From Pseudosulfitobacter pseudonitzschiae (lineage in GTDB: Bacteria > Pseudomonadota > Alphaproteobacteria > Rhodobacterales > Rhodobacteraceae), in contig NZ_FQVP01000001.1 in NCBI RefSeq assembly GCF_900129395.1, positions 310,001 through 374,000 on the forward strand: DNA of 64,000 nt. Direction: 5' to 3'. The first letter of the stretch is position 1. Each line of letters starts with the position of its first letter. Positions 46,398-54,662 of the stretch are shown here, piece by piece. The notes under the pieces are model-generated. The model was not told where the DNA came from, made no database searches, and saw only the letters and a list, made by a program, of their open reading frames with translations. The translations under genes and the position numbers were made by a program.

Positions 46398-46456
46398 AGG
46401 GGGCTCTGCCCCCGACGCTGCGCGTCTCCCCCGGAGTTTATCTGGCAAATGAAGAA
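46398..46456 (-). repeat. Stop-proximal dispersed repeat, copy 5
   Basis: On the - strand, following the stop at 46464, CTTCATTTGCCAGATAAACT is followed by CCGGGGGAG and the hairpins GACGC-TGC-GCGTC (46414-46426) and GGGGGC-TCT-GCCCCC (46399-46413). It lies between radA and the next gene on the same strand. Best example of the full module. Confidence 0.8.
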
Positions 46457-46463
46457 GGGCGGG

Positions 46464-47228
46464 TTATTCGGCGGCTTTGGGAACCATTTTGGTGACGGTG
46501 TTGTCGGTGGCCACGAAGGTTTCAAGACCCAGTTCGGGCAGCACCTCGCGCATTTCGGCGCGCAGGCGGTCCAGTTGGGCGGCGGCGACGGCCTCTTCCA
46601 GCTCGATGTTGGTCAGCCAGTGCCGGAATTCCGCGCTGACGGATTTGGCGTGGTCCAGACGGTTGTTGAACTGCTCGACCTCGTACTGGCGCTGTTCCAG
46701 AAAACTGCGGGCGCGGTTGACACGCTCGTCCGAGTAAACCTCGGCCAGTTCCCTGGAAATATGGGACATTTGCGCGGCCACTTCCAGCAGCGCAGGCTCA
46801 AGCGAGCTGAGGTCGGGATGGTCGCGCAGATAGGCCAGCCGTTCGCGCACCGAGTCGAATTCGGTGGAAAACCGGAACGCATCACCGCGATCCGCCGCAT
46901 GGACCGCACCATAGGCGCGGGCGATGTCGGTCATGTTGATCGAAAAATCGCGGTGCGCGGTCTCAAGCTGCATGGTGCGCCGTGCGCTGGGAAGGAAGAA
47001 ACACAGGCAAAGGGCAAAGACGGTCAGCGCGATCTGGGCGTACATGCCGGCCTCGGGCACAGGGGTGCCGTTCCAGGTCAGGGGCAGGTCGACCCATGGC
47101 AACCGACCGCTTGCAGCCAAGAGGGTCGCACCCAGCAATCCCAGCGCGGCAACCGCGAAAAATGCCAGTGCAGCCCATTGCATAAGGAAACGGATCAGAA
47201 AGGCCAGCGCGCGCAAAGAATTTGTCAA
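46464..47228 (-). CDS. Membrane-anchored coiled-coil protein, unknown function
   Basis: 254 residues from the TTG at 47228, which is 7 nt after GGGGGAAG. An alternative TTG lies at 47261. Two hydrophobic segments (about residues 8-42 and 62-80) are followed by a helical region, about residues 90-250, with heptad-like spacing and many Glu/Arg/Gln. Relatives are sometimes labelled 'DNA repair protein' because of proximity to radA. I see no repair domain. Function unknown. Confidence 0.7.
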   Translation of the reverse strand: MTNSLRALAFLIRFLMQWAALAFFAVAALGLLGATLLAASGRLPWVDLPLTWNGTPVPEAGMYAQIALTVFALCLCFFLPSARRTMQLETAHRDFSINMTDIARAYGAVHAADRGDAFRFSTEFDSVRERLAYLRDHPDLSSLEPALLEVAAQMSHISRELAEVYSDERVNRARSFLEQRQYEVEQFNNRLDHAKSVSAEFRHWLTNIELEEAVAAAQLDRLRAEMREVLPELGLETFVATDNTVTKMVPKAAE

Positions 47229-47357
47229 ATGTCTTCCCCCAGAAAACCATCCTATCGGCAAGTATACGCCGATAGCAGGTTAACCGCTAAGCGGAAACTT
47301 TGTTCCCGATCTTTGTCCTCTGGTTTCAAGGGGGTGGTAATGTGGCAATAATGTGTC

Positions 47358-47819
47358 TCAGGTTTCCGAATCAGAAACAGTTGCGCGCATATCGCGGTTT
47401 TGTTCAGTGCGCAGTCCGATCCACAGCGAGGCGAGGATACAGGCCGTGAACAGATACAGACCCCACGCGACCTCGATCCGGCCCACGCCGATGCCCTTGG
47501 TCAGGGTGATATACAGCGCGATCAGGAAGATGTCGGCCATCGCCAGTTTGCCCAGCACATGCAAGGCCGACAGGCACCGCGCGCTGAGCAGGTTCCAGTG
47601 CAGCAGCGCCAGACCAATGGTCTTGATATAGGGTGCAAACAAGGCAAAGACGGTGACCACCAGCGCCAGAAACACATCCGACGCCCACAGCGATTGCAGG
47701 CCGGTCATCACGCTGATTTCGGACAGGCCGAACAGCGGCAACAGCCCTGCACGCATCAGCGGGGCGAACCACGCGACAGGATAGGCGACCAGCAGGGCAA
47801 GGTTCAGGTAACGCAGCAT
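47358..47819 (-). CDS. Paraquat-inducible protein A (PqiA-like)
   Basis: 153 residues from the ATG at 47819 (MLRYLNLALLVAYPV). Four hydrophobic segments are arranged as in the PqiA domain: FGLSEISVMTGLQSLWASD, then LHVLGKLAMADIFLIALYI with its Asp-containing helix. Full-length PqiA has two such domains, so this is the single-domain form. It is inferred to work in membrane lipid homeostasis. No MCE-domain partner (PqiB) is nearby. Confidence 0.8.
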   Translation of the reverse strand: MLRYLNLALLVAYPVAWFAPLMRAGLLPLFGLSEISVMTGLQSLWASDVFLALVVTVFALFAPYIKTIGLALLHWNLLSARCLSALHVLGKLAMADIFLIALYITLTKGIGVGRIEVAWGLYLFTACILASLWIGLRTEQNRDMRATVSDSET

Positions 47820-47869
47820 GGGGGCACTTGGGCGCAGGGTGCGGCTCAAGTCAAGCTGTGCTGTGACCC

Positions 47870-48124
47870 TCAGAACCAGACCGTCACCGGCCAGTCAAAG
47901 CCCAGCAGGCCGGAGAGGGAAACCAGTATTTTCTCCAGCGGCGGGTTCTGGTCCAGACCAAGGGCAACCATGGCAAGAAGCGCAATCTTTGTTCCGAGCG
48001 AGGCGAGGGTAAGACGCAGCGGCCAGATCAGGTTGGGGCGCAATCGCGTGATCCCGGCGAACAGGCCAAAAGCGATCAGCAAAAGCGTTAGAGCCAGCAA
48101 GGCGTTGTCTGAAAACGGTGTCAT
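47870..48124 (-). CDS. Small membrane protein, unknown
   Basis: 84 residues from the ATG at 48124 (MTPFSDNALLAL). Two hydrophobic segments at about residues 7-23 and 41-57, and a conserved-looking GLDQNPPLEKILVS loop. No family recognised. It lies between pqiA and mlaF on the same strand, with a 50-nt gap before pqiA. Confidence 0.6.
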   Translation of the reverse strand: MTPFSDNALLALTLLLIAFGLFAGITRLRPNLIWPLRLTLASLGTKIALLAMVALGLDQNPPLEKILVSLSGLLGFDWPVTVWF

Positions 48125-48152
48125 TGGCACAGGGTACCGCAGGAAGCCGCAT

Positions 48153-48170
48153 CGCCAAACCTGTTTGGCG
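48153..48170 (-). terminator. Hairpin downstream of mlaF
   Basis: CGCCAAAC-CT-GTTTGGCG is an 8-bp palindrome located 15 nt after the mlaF stop. No U-run follows on that strand, so termination strength is uncertain. Confidence 0.45.
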
Positions 48171-48184
48171 CGCGGGTCCAGCGC

Positions 48185-48931
48185 CTAGCGCACCGCCGCA
48201 ATCGGCCCCGTGGCGCGGCCATGGATGAACTGGTCGACGTAAGGATCACCTGCGGCGTCCATTTCGGCCACCGGACCGGTCCATTTGATCACACCCTCGT
48301 GCAGCATGGCCACGTTGTCGGCAATGGCGCGCACGGACGACATGTCGTGGGTGATGGTCACGGCTGAGGCGCCCATCTCAGTCACGATCTCGCGGATCAG
48401 GTCGTTGATGACGCCCGCCATGATCGGGTCAAGGCCGGTTGTCGGTTCGTCGAAAAAGATGATCTCGGGGTCGGCGGCAATGGCGCGGGCCAGGCCGACG
48501 CGTTTTTGCATACCACCCGACAGCTCGGCGGGCAGACGGTCCGCCACGTCCTCGGTCAGGCCGACACGGCGCAGCTTTTCGATGGCAATCGCGCGGGCCT
48601 CGTCGCGGGGGCGTTTCAGCGATCCGCGCAGCAGCCGGAAGGCGACGTTTTGCCAGACTGGCAGGCTGTCGAACAGGGCAGCCCCCTGGAACAGCATCCC
48701 GAAGCGCGCCAGAAACGCGTCGCGGTCGGTGCGGGTGATGTCGGTGCCATCCACGGTGATGCGGCCTTGGTCGGGCGTGACCAGACCCAGCACCGCCTTG
48801 ATCGTGATGGATTTCCCGGTGCCGGACCCACCAATGATCACCATCGACGTGCCCTTGGGCACATGCAGGTTCACACCGCGCAGAACATGGTTGCTGCCAA
48901 AGGATTTGTGGACATTCTCAAGCGTGATCAT
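48185..48931 (-). CDS. mlaF: ABC transporter ATP-binding protein, MlaF-type
   Basis: 248 residues from the ATG at 48931, overlapping the mlaE stop (ATGA). Walker A IGGSGTGKSITIK, signature LSGGMQKRVGLARAI, Walker B IIFFDEPTTGLDP and H-loop VTITHDMSS. Drives phospholipid movement between the membranes with MlaE. The open frame continuing upstream to 49720 lies inside mlaE in another phase and is rejected. No mlaD follows. Confidence 0.93.
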   Translation of the reverse strand: MITLENVHKSFGSNHVLRGVNLHVPKGTSMVIIGGSGTGKSITIKAVLGLVTPDQGRITVDGTDITRTDRDAFLARFGMLFQGAALFDSLPVWQNVAFRLLRGSLKRPRDEARAIAIEKLRRVGLTEDVADRLPAELSGGMQKRVGLARAIAADPEIIFFDEPTTGLDPIMAGVINDLIREIVTEMGASAVTITHDMSSVRAIADNVAMLHEGVIKWTGPVAEMDAAGDPYVDQFIHGRATGPIAAVR

Positions 48932-49701
48932 AGCGAGAAAAACACCCCCGTCAGCACGAAGTTGGCGGCCAGGATCAGGATCGCCGCAGCCTCGACGCTG
49001 CCCTTGGTCGCGCGGCCCACCCCTTGTGCCCCACGGCCCGAGTTCATGCCGAAATAACAGCCCATCAGGGCCGCGATAAAGCCGAACACGCCGCCCTTGG
49101 CCAGCGACGAGATGATGTCGCGCAGTTCCAGAAAGTTGATGGTGTTTTTCAGGTACGCGGCCGGGTTGAACCCCAGCGTGCCCGTGGCCACGGCCCAGCC
49201 GCCCGCGATACCGATCACGTCGCCCACCGCCACCAGCAGCGGCACCACAAGGGTTGCGGCCAGCACGCGCGGCACGGTCAGGTATTTCATCGGGTGGGTC
49301 GAAAGCGTCACCAGTGCGTCGATCTGTTCGGTCACTTTCATCGTCGCAATCTCGGCGGCGATGGACGAGGTGACGCGCGCGGCGATCATCAGGCCCACCA
49401 GCACGGGGCCCAGTTCGCGCACCATGCCGATGGCGACGATCTGTGGCACCACGGCTTCGGCGTTGAACCGTGCGCCACCTGCGTAAATCTGCAAGGCCAG
49501 CGCGCCGCCGGTGAAAATCGCGGTCAGCCCGACAACGGGCAGCGACAGCCAGCCGATGTTCAGCAGCGCGACGGCCAGTTCGCGGAAATAGAAGGGCGGG
49601 CGCAGCAGGTGGCTGAGCGTCTGCACCGCATAGAGCGTCACGCGCCCGACAGCGGCCAGCAGGCCAAGGACCGTGGCCCCGATGGCGGCGAGAAACCTCA
49701 C
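48928..49701 (-). CDS. mlaE: ABC transporter permease, MlaE-type
   Basis: 257 residues from a GTG at 49701 that overlaps the alr stop (GTGA). Five to six hydrophobic helices. [22 protein letters not shown] (MlaE signature) and [13 protein letters not shown] are present. Permease of the phospholipid transporter. The alr-mlaE-mlaF arrangement gives a three-gene coupled unit. Confidence 0.93.
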   Translation of the reverse strand: MRFLAAIGATVLGLLAAVGRVTLYAVQTLSHLLRPPFYFRELAVALLNIGWLSLPVVGLTAIFTGGALALQIYAGGARFNAEAVVPQIVAIGMVRELGPVLVGLMIAARVTSSIAAEIATMKVTEQIDALVTLSTHPMKYLTVPRVLAATLVVPLLVAVGDVIGIAGGWAVATGTLGFNPAAYLKNTINFLELRDIISSLAKGGVFGFIAALMGCYFGMNSGRGAQGVGRATKGSVEAAAILILAANFVLTGVFFSL

Positions 49702-50738
49702 TCGGTGTACCGGCGGGCATAGCGGTGGCCCAACGAGGTCAGCACTTCGTACCCGATGGTGCCCGCAGCCGTGGCCAGATCGTCGACCGTCTGGTGCGCG
49801 CCCAGCAGTTGCAGGTTCGCCGGATCGTGGCCCAGATCGGTGACATCCACGGTGATCAGGTCCATCGACACGCGGCCCACGATAGGCAGGGCGGTGTCAT
49901 CCGCGTAAACATGCGCGCCGATCCCGTTGCCCATGGCGCGGATCAGACCGTCGGCGTAGCCTGCCGAAATCGTCGCAATGCGCGAGGGGCGCTGTGCGAT
50001 CCACATATTGCCGTAGCCCACGGATTCGCCCGCCGCCACATCGCGCACCTGAATGACAGGGGCGTCCAGCGTCACGACCGCCTCGGCCTCGGCAAAGGGC
50101 AGGCCGCCGAACAGGCCCACACCGGGCCGGCACAGGTCAAAGTGATATGCCTCGCCCAGCAAGGTGCCACCGGTCGCCGCCAGCGAGCGGGGCGCGTCGA
50201 TGCCGTCGGTCATCTCGCGGAACGTGTTCAACTGGCGCGCATTCATCTCGTGGTCGGGTTCGTCCGCACAGGCCAGGTGCGACATGATCAGCGCCGGGCG
50301 TTGCGCCACGGCGATGTCGCGCAGCGCCGACCATTCCGACGCCTGCATCCCCAGCCGGTTCATACCGGTGTTCATCTGCAGGCCAAAAGGCGATCCCGGC
50401 AACGCCTCGACATGGCGCAGCATCTGGTCAACCGAGTTCAGCAGCGGCGTCAGGCGCCCCTCGCGGATGGCACCGGTGTCGCCGTCCATATGGCCGGAAA
50501 ACACATAAATCACGGGCCCTTGTCCCAAGGCGGCACGCAGGGTCGCGCCCTCTTCGGCGGTGGCCACGAAAAAGCTGCGGCAGCCCGCACGGGCCAGCAC
50601 ACGGGCGACGACGGGCGCGCCCAGCCCATAGCCGTTAGCCTTGACCACAGCGCCGGTTTCCACCTCGGTGCGCGCGTCCAGGGATTGCCAGTTTCGCGCA
50701 ATGGCGCCGGTGTCGATTGTCAAAGTCGCTGATGTCAT
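49698..50738 (-). CDS. alr: Alanine racemase
   Basis: 346 residues from the ATG at 50738 ([12 protein letters not shown]). It makes D-alanine for peptidoglycan. The PLP lysine is in [11 protein letters not shown] (about residue 36), and the catalytic tyrosine lies in the ESVGYGNMW region. [13 protein letters not shown] is the late conserved block. The 17-residue in-frame extension upstream is rejected. Confidence 0.94.
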   Translation of the reverse strand: MTSATLTIDTGAIARNWQSLDARTEVETGAVVKANGYGLGAPVVARVLARAGCRSFFVATAEEGATLRAALGQGPVIYVFSGHMDGDTGAIREGRLTPLLNSVDQMLRHVEALPGSPFGLQMNTGMNRLGMQASEWSALRDIAVAQRPALIMSHLACADEPDHEMNARQLNTFREMTDGIDAPRSLAATGGTLLGEAYHFDLCRPGVGLFGGLPFAEAEAVVTLDAPVIQVRDVAAGESVGYGNMWIAQRPSRIATISAGYADGLIRAMGNGIGAHVYADDTALPIVGRVSMDLITVDVTDLGHDPANLQLLGAHQTVDDLATAAGTIGYEVLTSLGHRYARRYTE

Positions 50739-50940
50739 GCGCGGCGTTGTGCCATGTTTGGGTCCGAGGTCAAGGTGTAACGTCGCCACGCTGGTGTGTG
50801 GGGGCGCAATAGGCGGTGAATTGAGTGTGACCTTGCCACAAAGGGCAGCGCCAGACCGCGGGTGGGCATCACCACATTGGTGGATGCCACTTTATTTCTA
50901 TGCTTTGGCGTGTGGGTGAAGTTGCCCAATACGGTGAGAA

Positions 50941-51014
50941 AGCGCCCGCCCGTCGCACCAAAGGTGCGCCATTCATAATCGGCACGCCTCCGGCGTGACG
51001 GGCGGCCGGGCGCT
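50941..51014. repeat. Three-way-junction palindrome, unit A
   Basis: The outer stem AGCGCCCGCCCGTC (50941-50954) pairs with GACGGGC (50997-51003) and GGGCGCT (51008-51014) around a 4-nt bulge. It encloses two hairpins, CGCACC-AAA-GGTGCG (50954-50968) and CACGCC-TCC-GGCGTG (50983-50997). It folds alike in either strand. Confidence 0.8.
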
Positions 51015-51078
51015 GCCTCTCACACATTGCAAAGCAATGTGTTGCCGGCAGGTGTTCGCTTTGCGAACACTGAGAGGC
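51015..51078. repeat. Three-way-junction palindrome, unit B
   Basis: The outer stem GCCTCTCA (51015-51022) pairs perfectly with TGAGAGGC (51071-51078). Inside are CACATTGC-AAA-GCAATGTG (51023-51041) and GTGTTCGC-TTT-GCGAACAC (51052-51070), both 8-bp perfect stems. TGCCGGCA between them (51043-51050) is self-complementary. A fifth hairpin GGCAC-TGC-GTGCC (51083-51095) follows. Confidence 0.85.
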
Positions 51079-51175
51079 CGGCGGCACTGCGTGCCTTGAC
51101 TCCGGGCCTTGGTGAGCAATAGCGATGTCCCGATAGCCGAACGCAAAACCCTAAGCCGCAGAAATTCCTTCCCCC

Positions 51176-52672
51176 CTAAAACTCCTGCTCGCCCGCATTC
51201 TGCTGCCACGGCTGCACAAGGTTGCCAAAGCGGGTGAAACGGCCCTCAAAGCTCAGCTCGACGGTGCCAATCGGCCCGTGACGCTGCTTGCCGATCACCA
51301 CCTCGGCACGGCCGTGCAGGCGTTCCATTTCTTCCTGCCACTTGGCCATGGCTTCCAGATCGTGATCGCCGGGCTTTTCGCGCTCTTTGTAGTATTCCTC
51401 GCGGAACACGAACATCACCACGTCGGCGTCCTGTTCGATCGAACCCGATTCCCGCAGGTCCGACAGCTGGGGCCGCTTGTCTTCGCGGCTTTCCACCTGG
51501 CGCGACAACTGCGACAGGGCGATCACCGGAATGTCCAGCTCCTTGGCGATGGCTTTCAGGCCCATGGTGATCTCGGAAATCTCGTTCACCCGGTTTTCCG
51601 ACTTGCCGGTGCCGCGCACCAGTTGCAAATAGTCGACCATCAGCACGTCCAGCCCATGCGTCCGTTTCAGCCGCCGCGCACGCGCCGCAAGCTGGCTGAT
51701 CGGCAGGGCGGGCGTGTCGTCGATATAGAGCGGACAGGCCTCCAGCGACTTGGCCGCCTCGACGAAACGGCGGAATTCGGCCTCGGTCATGTCACCGCGC
51801 CGGATCTGTTCCGAGGGCACTTCGGAGGCTTCGGAGAGAATACGCGCGGCCAGCTGTTCGGCGCTCATCTCCAGCGAATAAAAGCCCACGACGCCGCCAT
51901 CAATCGCGCCTTCGGAGCCATCGGGCAGGATGCCGCGTTTGTACGCCTTGGCCACGTTGAACGCGATGTTGGTCGCCAACGAGGTTTTGCCCATCGAGGG
52001 ACGTCCCGCAAGGATCAGAAGGTCAGAGCGGTGCAACCCGCCCAGCTTCTTGTCCATGTCGATCAGGCCGGTCGACACACCGGACAGGCCGCCCTCGCGC
52101 TGATAGGCGGCGTTGGCCACGTTGACGGCATCGGTGACCGCCTTCAGGAACGACTGGAATCCGCTTTCGGTCTGGCCCTGTTCGGCCAGCTTGTACAGCT
52201 GCTGTTCCGCCTCGACGATCTGTTCGCGCGGCTCCGAGGACACGTCGACCTTGGCCGCCTTGGCGCTGATGTCACGGCCCAGCCGGATCAGGTCGCGGCG
52301 CACCGCCAGATCATAGATCATCTGCGCATAGTCACGCACCGCAAAGGCGCTGATCGCGGCACCGGCCAGACGGGCCAGGTAGGCGGGACCGCCCAGCTCT
52401 TTCAGGCCCTCGTCGTCCTCCATGAACGCCTTGAGCGTCACCGGCGAGGCCAGGTTGTTCTTGGCGATCCGCGCCGAGGCGATGTCATAGATGCGCGCGT
52501 GCACGGGATCATAGAAATGATGCGGCCCGATGATCGACGCGACGCGGTCGTAGATGTCGTTGTTGGTCAGGATCGCACCCAGAAGCTGCTGCTCGGCCTC
52601 GATGGAATGCGGCATGGTTTCGGCGGCCTGAACCTCAGGCGTGCCGTTTTGAAAACTGCTGATCTCGTTCAT
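51176..52672 (-). CDS. dnaB: Replicative DNA helicase
   Basis: 498 residues. A hexameric helicase that opens the replication fork. N-terminal domain AEQQLLGAILTNNDIYD, RecA-like Walker A LAGRPSMGKTSLATN, and later motifs LMVDYLQLVRG and SQLSRQVESREDKRPQLSDLRESG. Full length without intein. Upstream sequence carries a DnaA box and a long inverted repeat. Confidence 0.96.
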   Translation of the reverse strand: MNEISSFQNGTPEVQAAETMPHSIEAEQQLLGAILTNNDIYDRVASIIGPHHFYDPVHARIYDIASARIAKNNLASPVTLKAFMEDDEGLKELGGPAYLARLAGAAISAFAVRDYAQMIYDLAVRRDLIRLGRDISAKAAKVDVSSEPREQIVEAEQQLYKLAEQGQTESGFQSFLKAVTDAVNVANAAYQREGGLSGVSTGLIDMDKKLGGLHRSDLLILAGRPSMGKTSLATNIAFNVAKAYKRGILPDGSEGAIDGGVVGFYSLEMSAEQLAARILSEASEVPSEQIRRGDMTEAEFRRFVEAAKSLEACPLYIDDTPALPISQLAARARRLKRTHGLDVLMVDYLQLVRGTGKSENRVNEISEITMGLKAIAKELDIPVIALSQLSRQVESREDKRPQLSDLRESGSIEQDADVVMFVFREEYYKEREKPGDHDLEAMAKWQEEMERLHGRAEVVIGKQRHGPIGTVELSFEGRFTRFGNLVQPWQQNAGEQEF

Positions 52673-52752
52673 TGCTCACCCTGTTATTGACCCGTAACCC
52701 GTGGGTGACCCGTCTTAGACGTCACCGTGCTGCACAGGCAATCTGGAAATCC

Positions 52753-52761
52753 TGTGGATAA
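52753..52761 (-). promoter_or_regulatory. Consensus DnaA box upstream of dnaB
   Basis: TTATCCACA on the - strand (plus-strand TGTGGATAA). It is a perfect match to the DnaA consensus, 81 nt upstream of the dnaB start. A single box suggests regulation by DnaA rather than an origin. Confidence 0.6.
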
Positions 52762-52780
52762 CCTTGGTCTGAGGGGGAGC

Positions 52781-52827
52781 CTACATCATCTGGTTGCATT
52801 TTGCAGTGCTTAAACCAGATGATGTAG
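52781..52827. repeat. 15-bp perfect inverted repeat between pyrE and dnaB
   Basis: CTACATCATCTGGTT (52781-52795) and AACCAGATGATGTAG (52813-52827) pair perfectly around a 17-nt loop. It begins 5 nt after the pyrE stop. No U-run follows in pyrE direction, so it may be a factor site, RNA stability element or imperfect terminator. Confidence 0.8.
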
Positions 52828-52832
52828 CGGAT

Positions 52833-53513
52833 TTATGCCTTTTTATGTGCCTCTTGCCAGCCGCGCGGATCGTTCAGGAAGGCTTCGACACCTTCCAGCG
52901 TGGCCGCGTCAAAGGTGCCTTGGGCCTTGGCTTCGGCCAGCACGTCCCACCATGTGCACAGGTGGTGCAGCGCAACCCCATGATCGCCCAATGTCTTTTC
53001 GGTTTCGGGGAAGATACCGTAGTAGAAGATCACCGCCGTATGCCCGCAGGTGGCGCCGGTTTCGCGAATCGCATCGACAAAAGACAGCTTTGATCCGCCA
53101 TCGGTGGTCAGGTCCTCGACCAGCAGCACCCGCTGGCCTTCAGTCATCACGCCTTCGATGCGGGCGTTGCGGCCGTACCCTTTGGGCTTTTTGCGCACGT
53201 AGGTCATGGGCAGGGCCATCCGCTCGGCCACCAGCGCGCCAAAGGGGATGCCGGCAGTCTCACCGCCCGCGACGTTGTCGAACGCCTCGAAGCCCGCGTT
53301 GCGCATGACGGTGACGGTCAGGAAATCCATCAGGGTCGAACGGATGCGCGGATAGGAGATCAGCTTGCGGCAGTCGATATAGGTTGGGCTGGGCAGCCCC
53401 GAGGCCAGCGTGAACGGGTCCTTGGCGTTCAGGTGCACGGCTTCGATCTCAAGCAACATGCGGGCGGTCAGGCGGGCCATTTCGGCGGCGTCGGGAAAGC
53501 TGGTGGGGATCAT
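52833..53513 (-). CDS. pyrE: Orotate phosphoribosyltransferase
   Basis: 226 residues from the ATG at 53513 (MIPTSFPDA), 7 nt after an AAGGA. The upstream ATG at 53522 overlaps that site and is less likely. [15 protein letters not shown] is the PRPP loop, and [11 protein letters not shown] the usual N-terminal region. It adds ribose phosphate to orotate in pyrimidine synthesis. Lies just after pyrC on the same strand, with a repeat between them. Confidence 0.95.
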   Translation of the reverse strand: MIPTSFPDAAEMARLTARMLLEIEAVHLNAKDPFTLASGLPSPTYIDCRKLISYPRIRSTLMDFLTVTVMRNAGFEAFDNVAGGETAGIPFGALVAERMALPMTYVRKKPKGYGRNARIEGVMTEGQRVLLVEDLTTDGGSKLSFVDAIRETGATCGHTAVIFYYGIFPETEKTLGDHGVALHHLCTWWDVLAEAKAQGTFDAATLEGVEAFLNDPRGWQEAHKKA

Positions 53514-53553
53514 GGCGTGCATCCTTGGGCGTTTGGGCGTGTGGAGGCCGTGC

Positions 53554-53588
53554 GAGCCTCCGGCGGGAGTTTATCGGGCAAGATGAAG
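53554..53588 (-). repeat. Stop-proximal dispersed repeat, copy 2
   Basis: On the - strand, one base after the pyrC stop (53590), CTTCATCTTGCCCGATAAAC is followed by TCCCGCCGGAGGCTC. Nearly identical to the copy at 2720-2754. It sits between pyrC and pyrE. Confidence 0.8.
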
Positions 53589-53589
53589 G

Positions 53590-54624
53590 TCAGGTCACGG
53601 ACCAGTCCAGCGGCATCGCGGGGTCGAATACGGTCACGGGACCGTCGTCGGTGTCGATGTGCGTGGGGTAGGTCGGGGCGGTTTTGGTCAGGGTCATCGT
53701 CGCCTCGTTCACCGGCAGGCCGTAGAACGCAGGACCGTTCAGCGAGGTGAAGGCCTCAAGCTGGTCCAGCGCGCCGTCCTGTTCAAACACCTGCGCCAAG
53801 ATCGACATGGTGTTGGGCGCGGTAAAGCAGCCGGCACAGCCGCAAGGCAGCAGCTTGTTGGCGTCGGTGTGCGGCGCGCTGTCGGTGCCCAGGAAAAAGC
53901 GCGCGTTGCCCGATGTGGCCGCACGGCGCAGGGCCAGGCGATGCGTTTCGCGTTTGGCGACGGGCAGGCAGTAATAATGCGGCTTGATGCCACCGGCCAG
54001 GATGTGGTTGCGGTTGATCACCAGATGGTGCGTGGTGATCGTGGCCCCCAGCGTGTCGTCCTGCGCGCTGGCATAGTCCACGGCGTCCGAGGTGGTGATA
54101 TGTTCCATCACCACGCGCAGGCCCGGCGTGGCGCGCCGGATCGGGTCCAGAACGCGGTCGATGAACACTGCCTCGCGGTCGAAAATGTCGATGTCCGCAT
54201 CGGTGACCTCGCCGTGCACGCACAGGGGCAGGCCGATCTCGGCCATTTTCTCCAGCACCGGGCGCACATTGTCGAAATTGGCCACACCCGAGGCGGAATT
54301 GGTGGTGGCCCCGGCGGGGTACAGCTTGACCGCCTTGACCAGACCCGAGGCATGGGCGGCAGCCACGTCCGCAGCCTCCGTGTCCTCGGTCAGGTACAGC
54401 GTCATCAGCGGGGTGAAATCCATGCCCTCGGGCAGGGCGGCCATGATCCGGTCGCGATAGGCCGCGGCCTGTGCGCCGGTGACCACGGGCGGCACCAGAT
54501 TGGGCATGATGATCGCACGGGCGAAATGGGCGGCGGTTTGCGGCAAAACGGCCCGCATCATTGCGCCATCGCGCAGGTGCAGGTGCCAGTCATCGGGGCG
54601 GCGGATCGCAAGGGTCTTTGTCAT
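53590..54624 (-). CDS. pyrC: Dihydroorotase
   Basis: 344 residues, type [12 protein letters not shown] is the HxH zinc motif; the bridging Lys is in [15 protein letters not shown]; further His ligands occur in LCVHGEVTD and VVMEHITT. The Asp near FLGTDSAPH completes the site. It closes the pyrimidine ring in carbamoyl-aspartate. Confidence 0.95.
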   Translation of the reverse strand: MTKTLAIRRPDDWHLHLRDGAMMRAVLPQTAAHFARAIIMPNLVPPVVTGAQAAAYRDRIMAALPEGMDFTPLMTLYLTEDTEAADVAAAHASGLVKAVKLYPAGATTNSASGVANFDNVRPVLEKMAEIGLPLCVHGEVTDADIDIFDREAVFIDRVLDPIRRATPGLRVVMEHITTSDAVDYASAQDDTLGATITTHHLVINRNHILAGGIKPHYYCLPVAKRETHRLALRRAATSGNARFFLGTDSAPHTDANKLLPCGCAGCFTAPNTMSILAQVFEQDGALDQLEAFTSLNGPAFYGLPVNEATMTLTKTAPTYPTHIDTDDGPVTVFDPAMPLDWSVT

Positions 54625-54662
54625 GCCCTGCCGTTAGCACGCGGCGCGGCAGCGCACCAGCG

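Larger units (their letters stand above)
50739..51175. other. 437-nt intergenic region between dnaB and alr
   Basis: No protein gene is supported. It carries two back-to-back Y-shaped palindromic elements (50941-51014 and 51015-51078) and a further hairpin (51083-51095). The part 50739-50940 has no clear feature. The parts nearest dnaB (51096-51175) look like ordinary 3' sequence. Confidence 0.7.

Noticed and set aside
46464-47228. The 'DNA repair protein' label often given to this family
   Set aside because: The sequence shows two membrane segments and a coiled coil, with no repair domain. The label seems to come from its place beside radA.
48185-49720. An open frame joining mlaF to sequence across mlaE
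   Set aside because: The upstream part lies inside mlaE in another phase and shows no family features. The ATG at 48931 gives a complete MlaF.
52681-52832. A replication origin at the DnaA box before dnaB
   Set aside because: Only one consensus box was found. There is no AT-rich unwinding region or box cluster, so regulation is the simpler reading.
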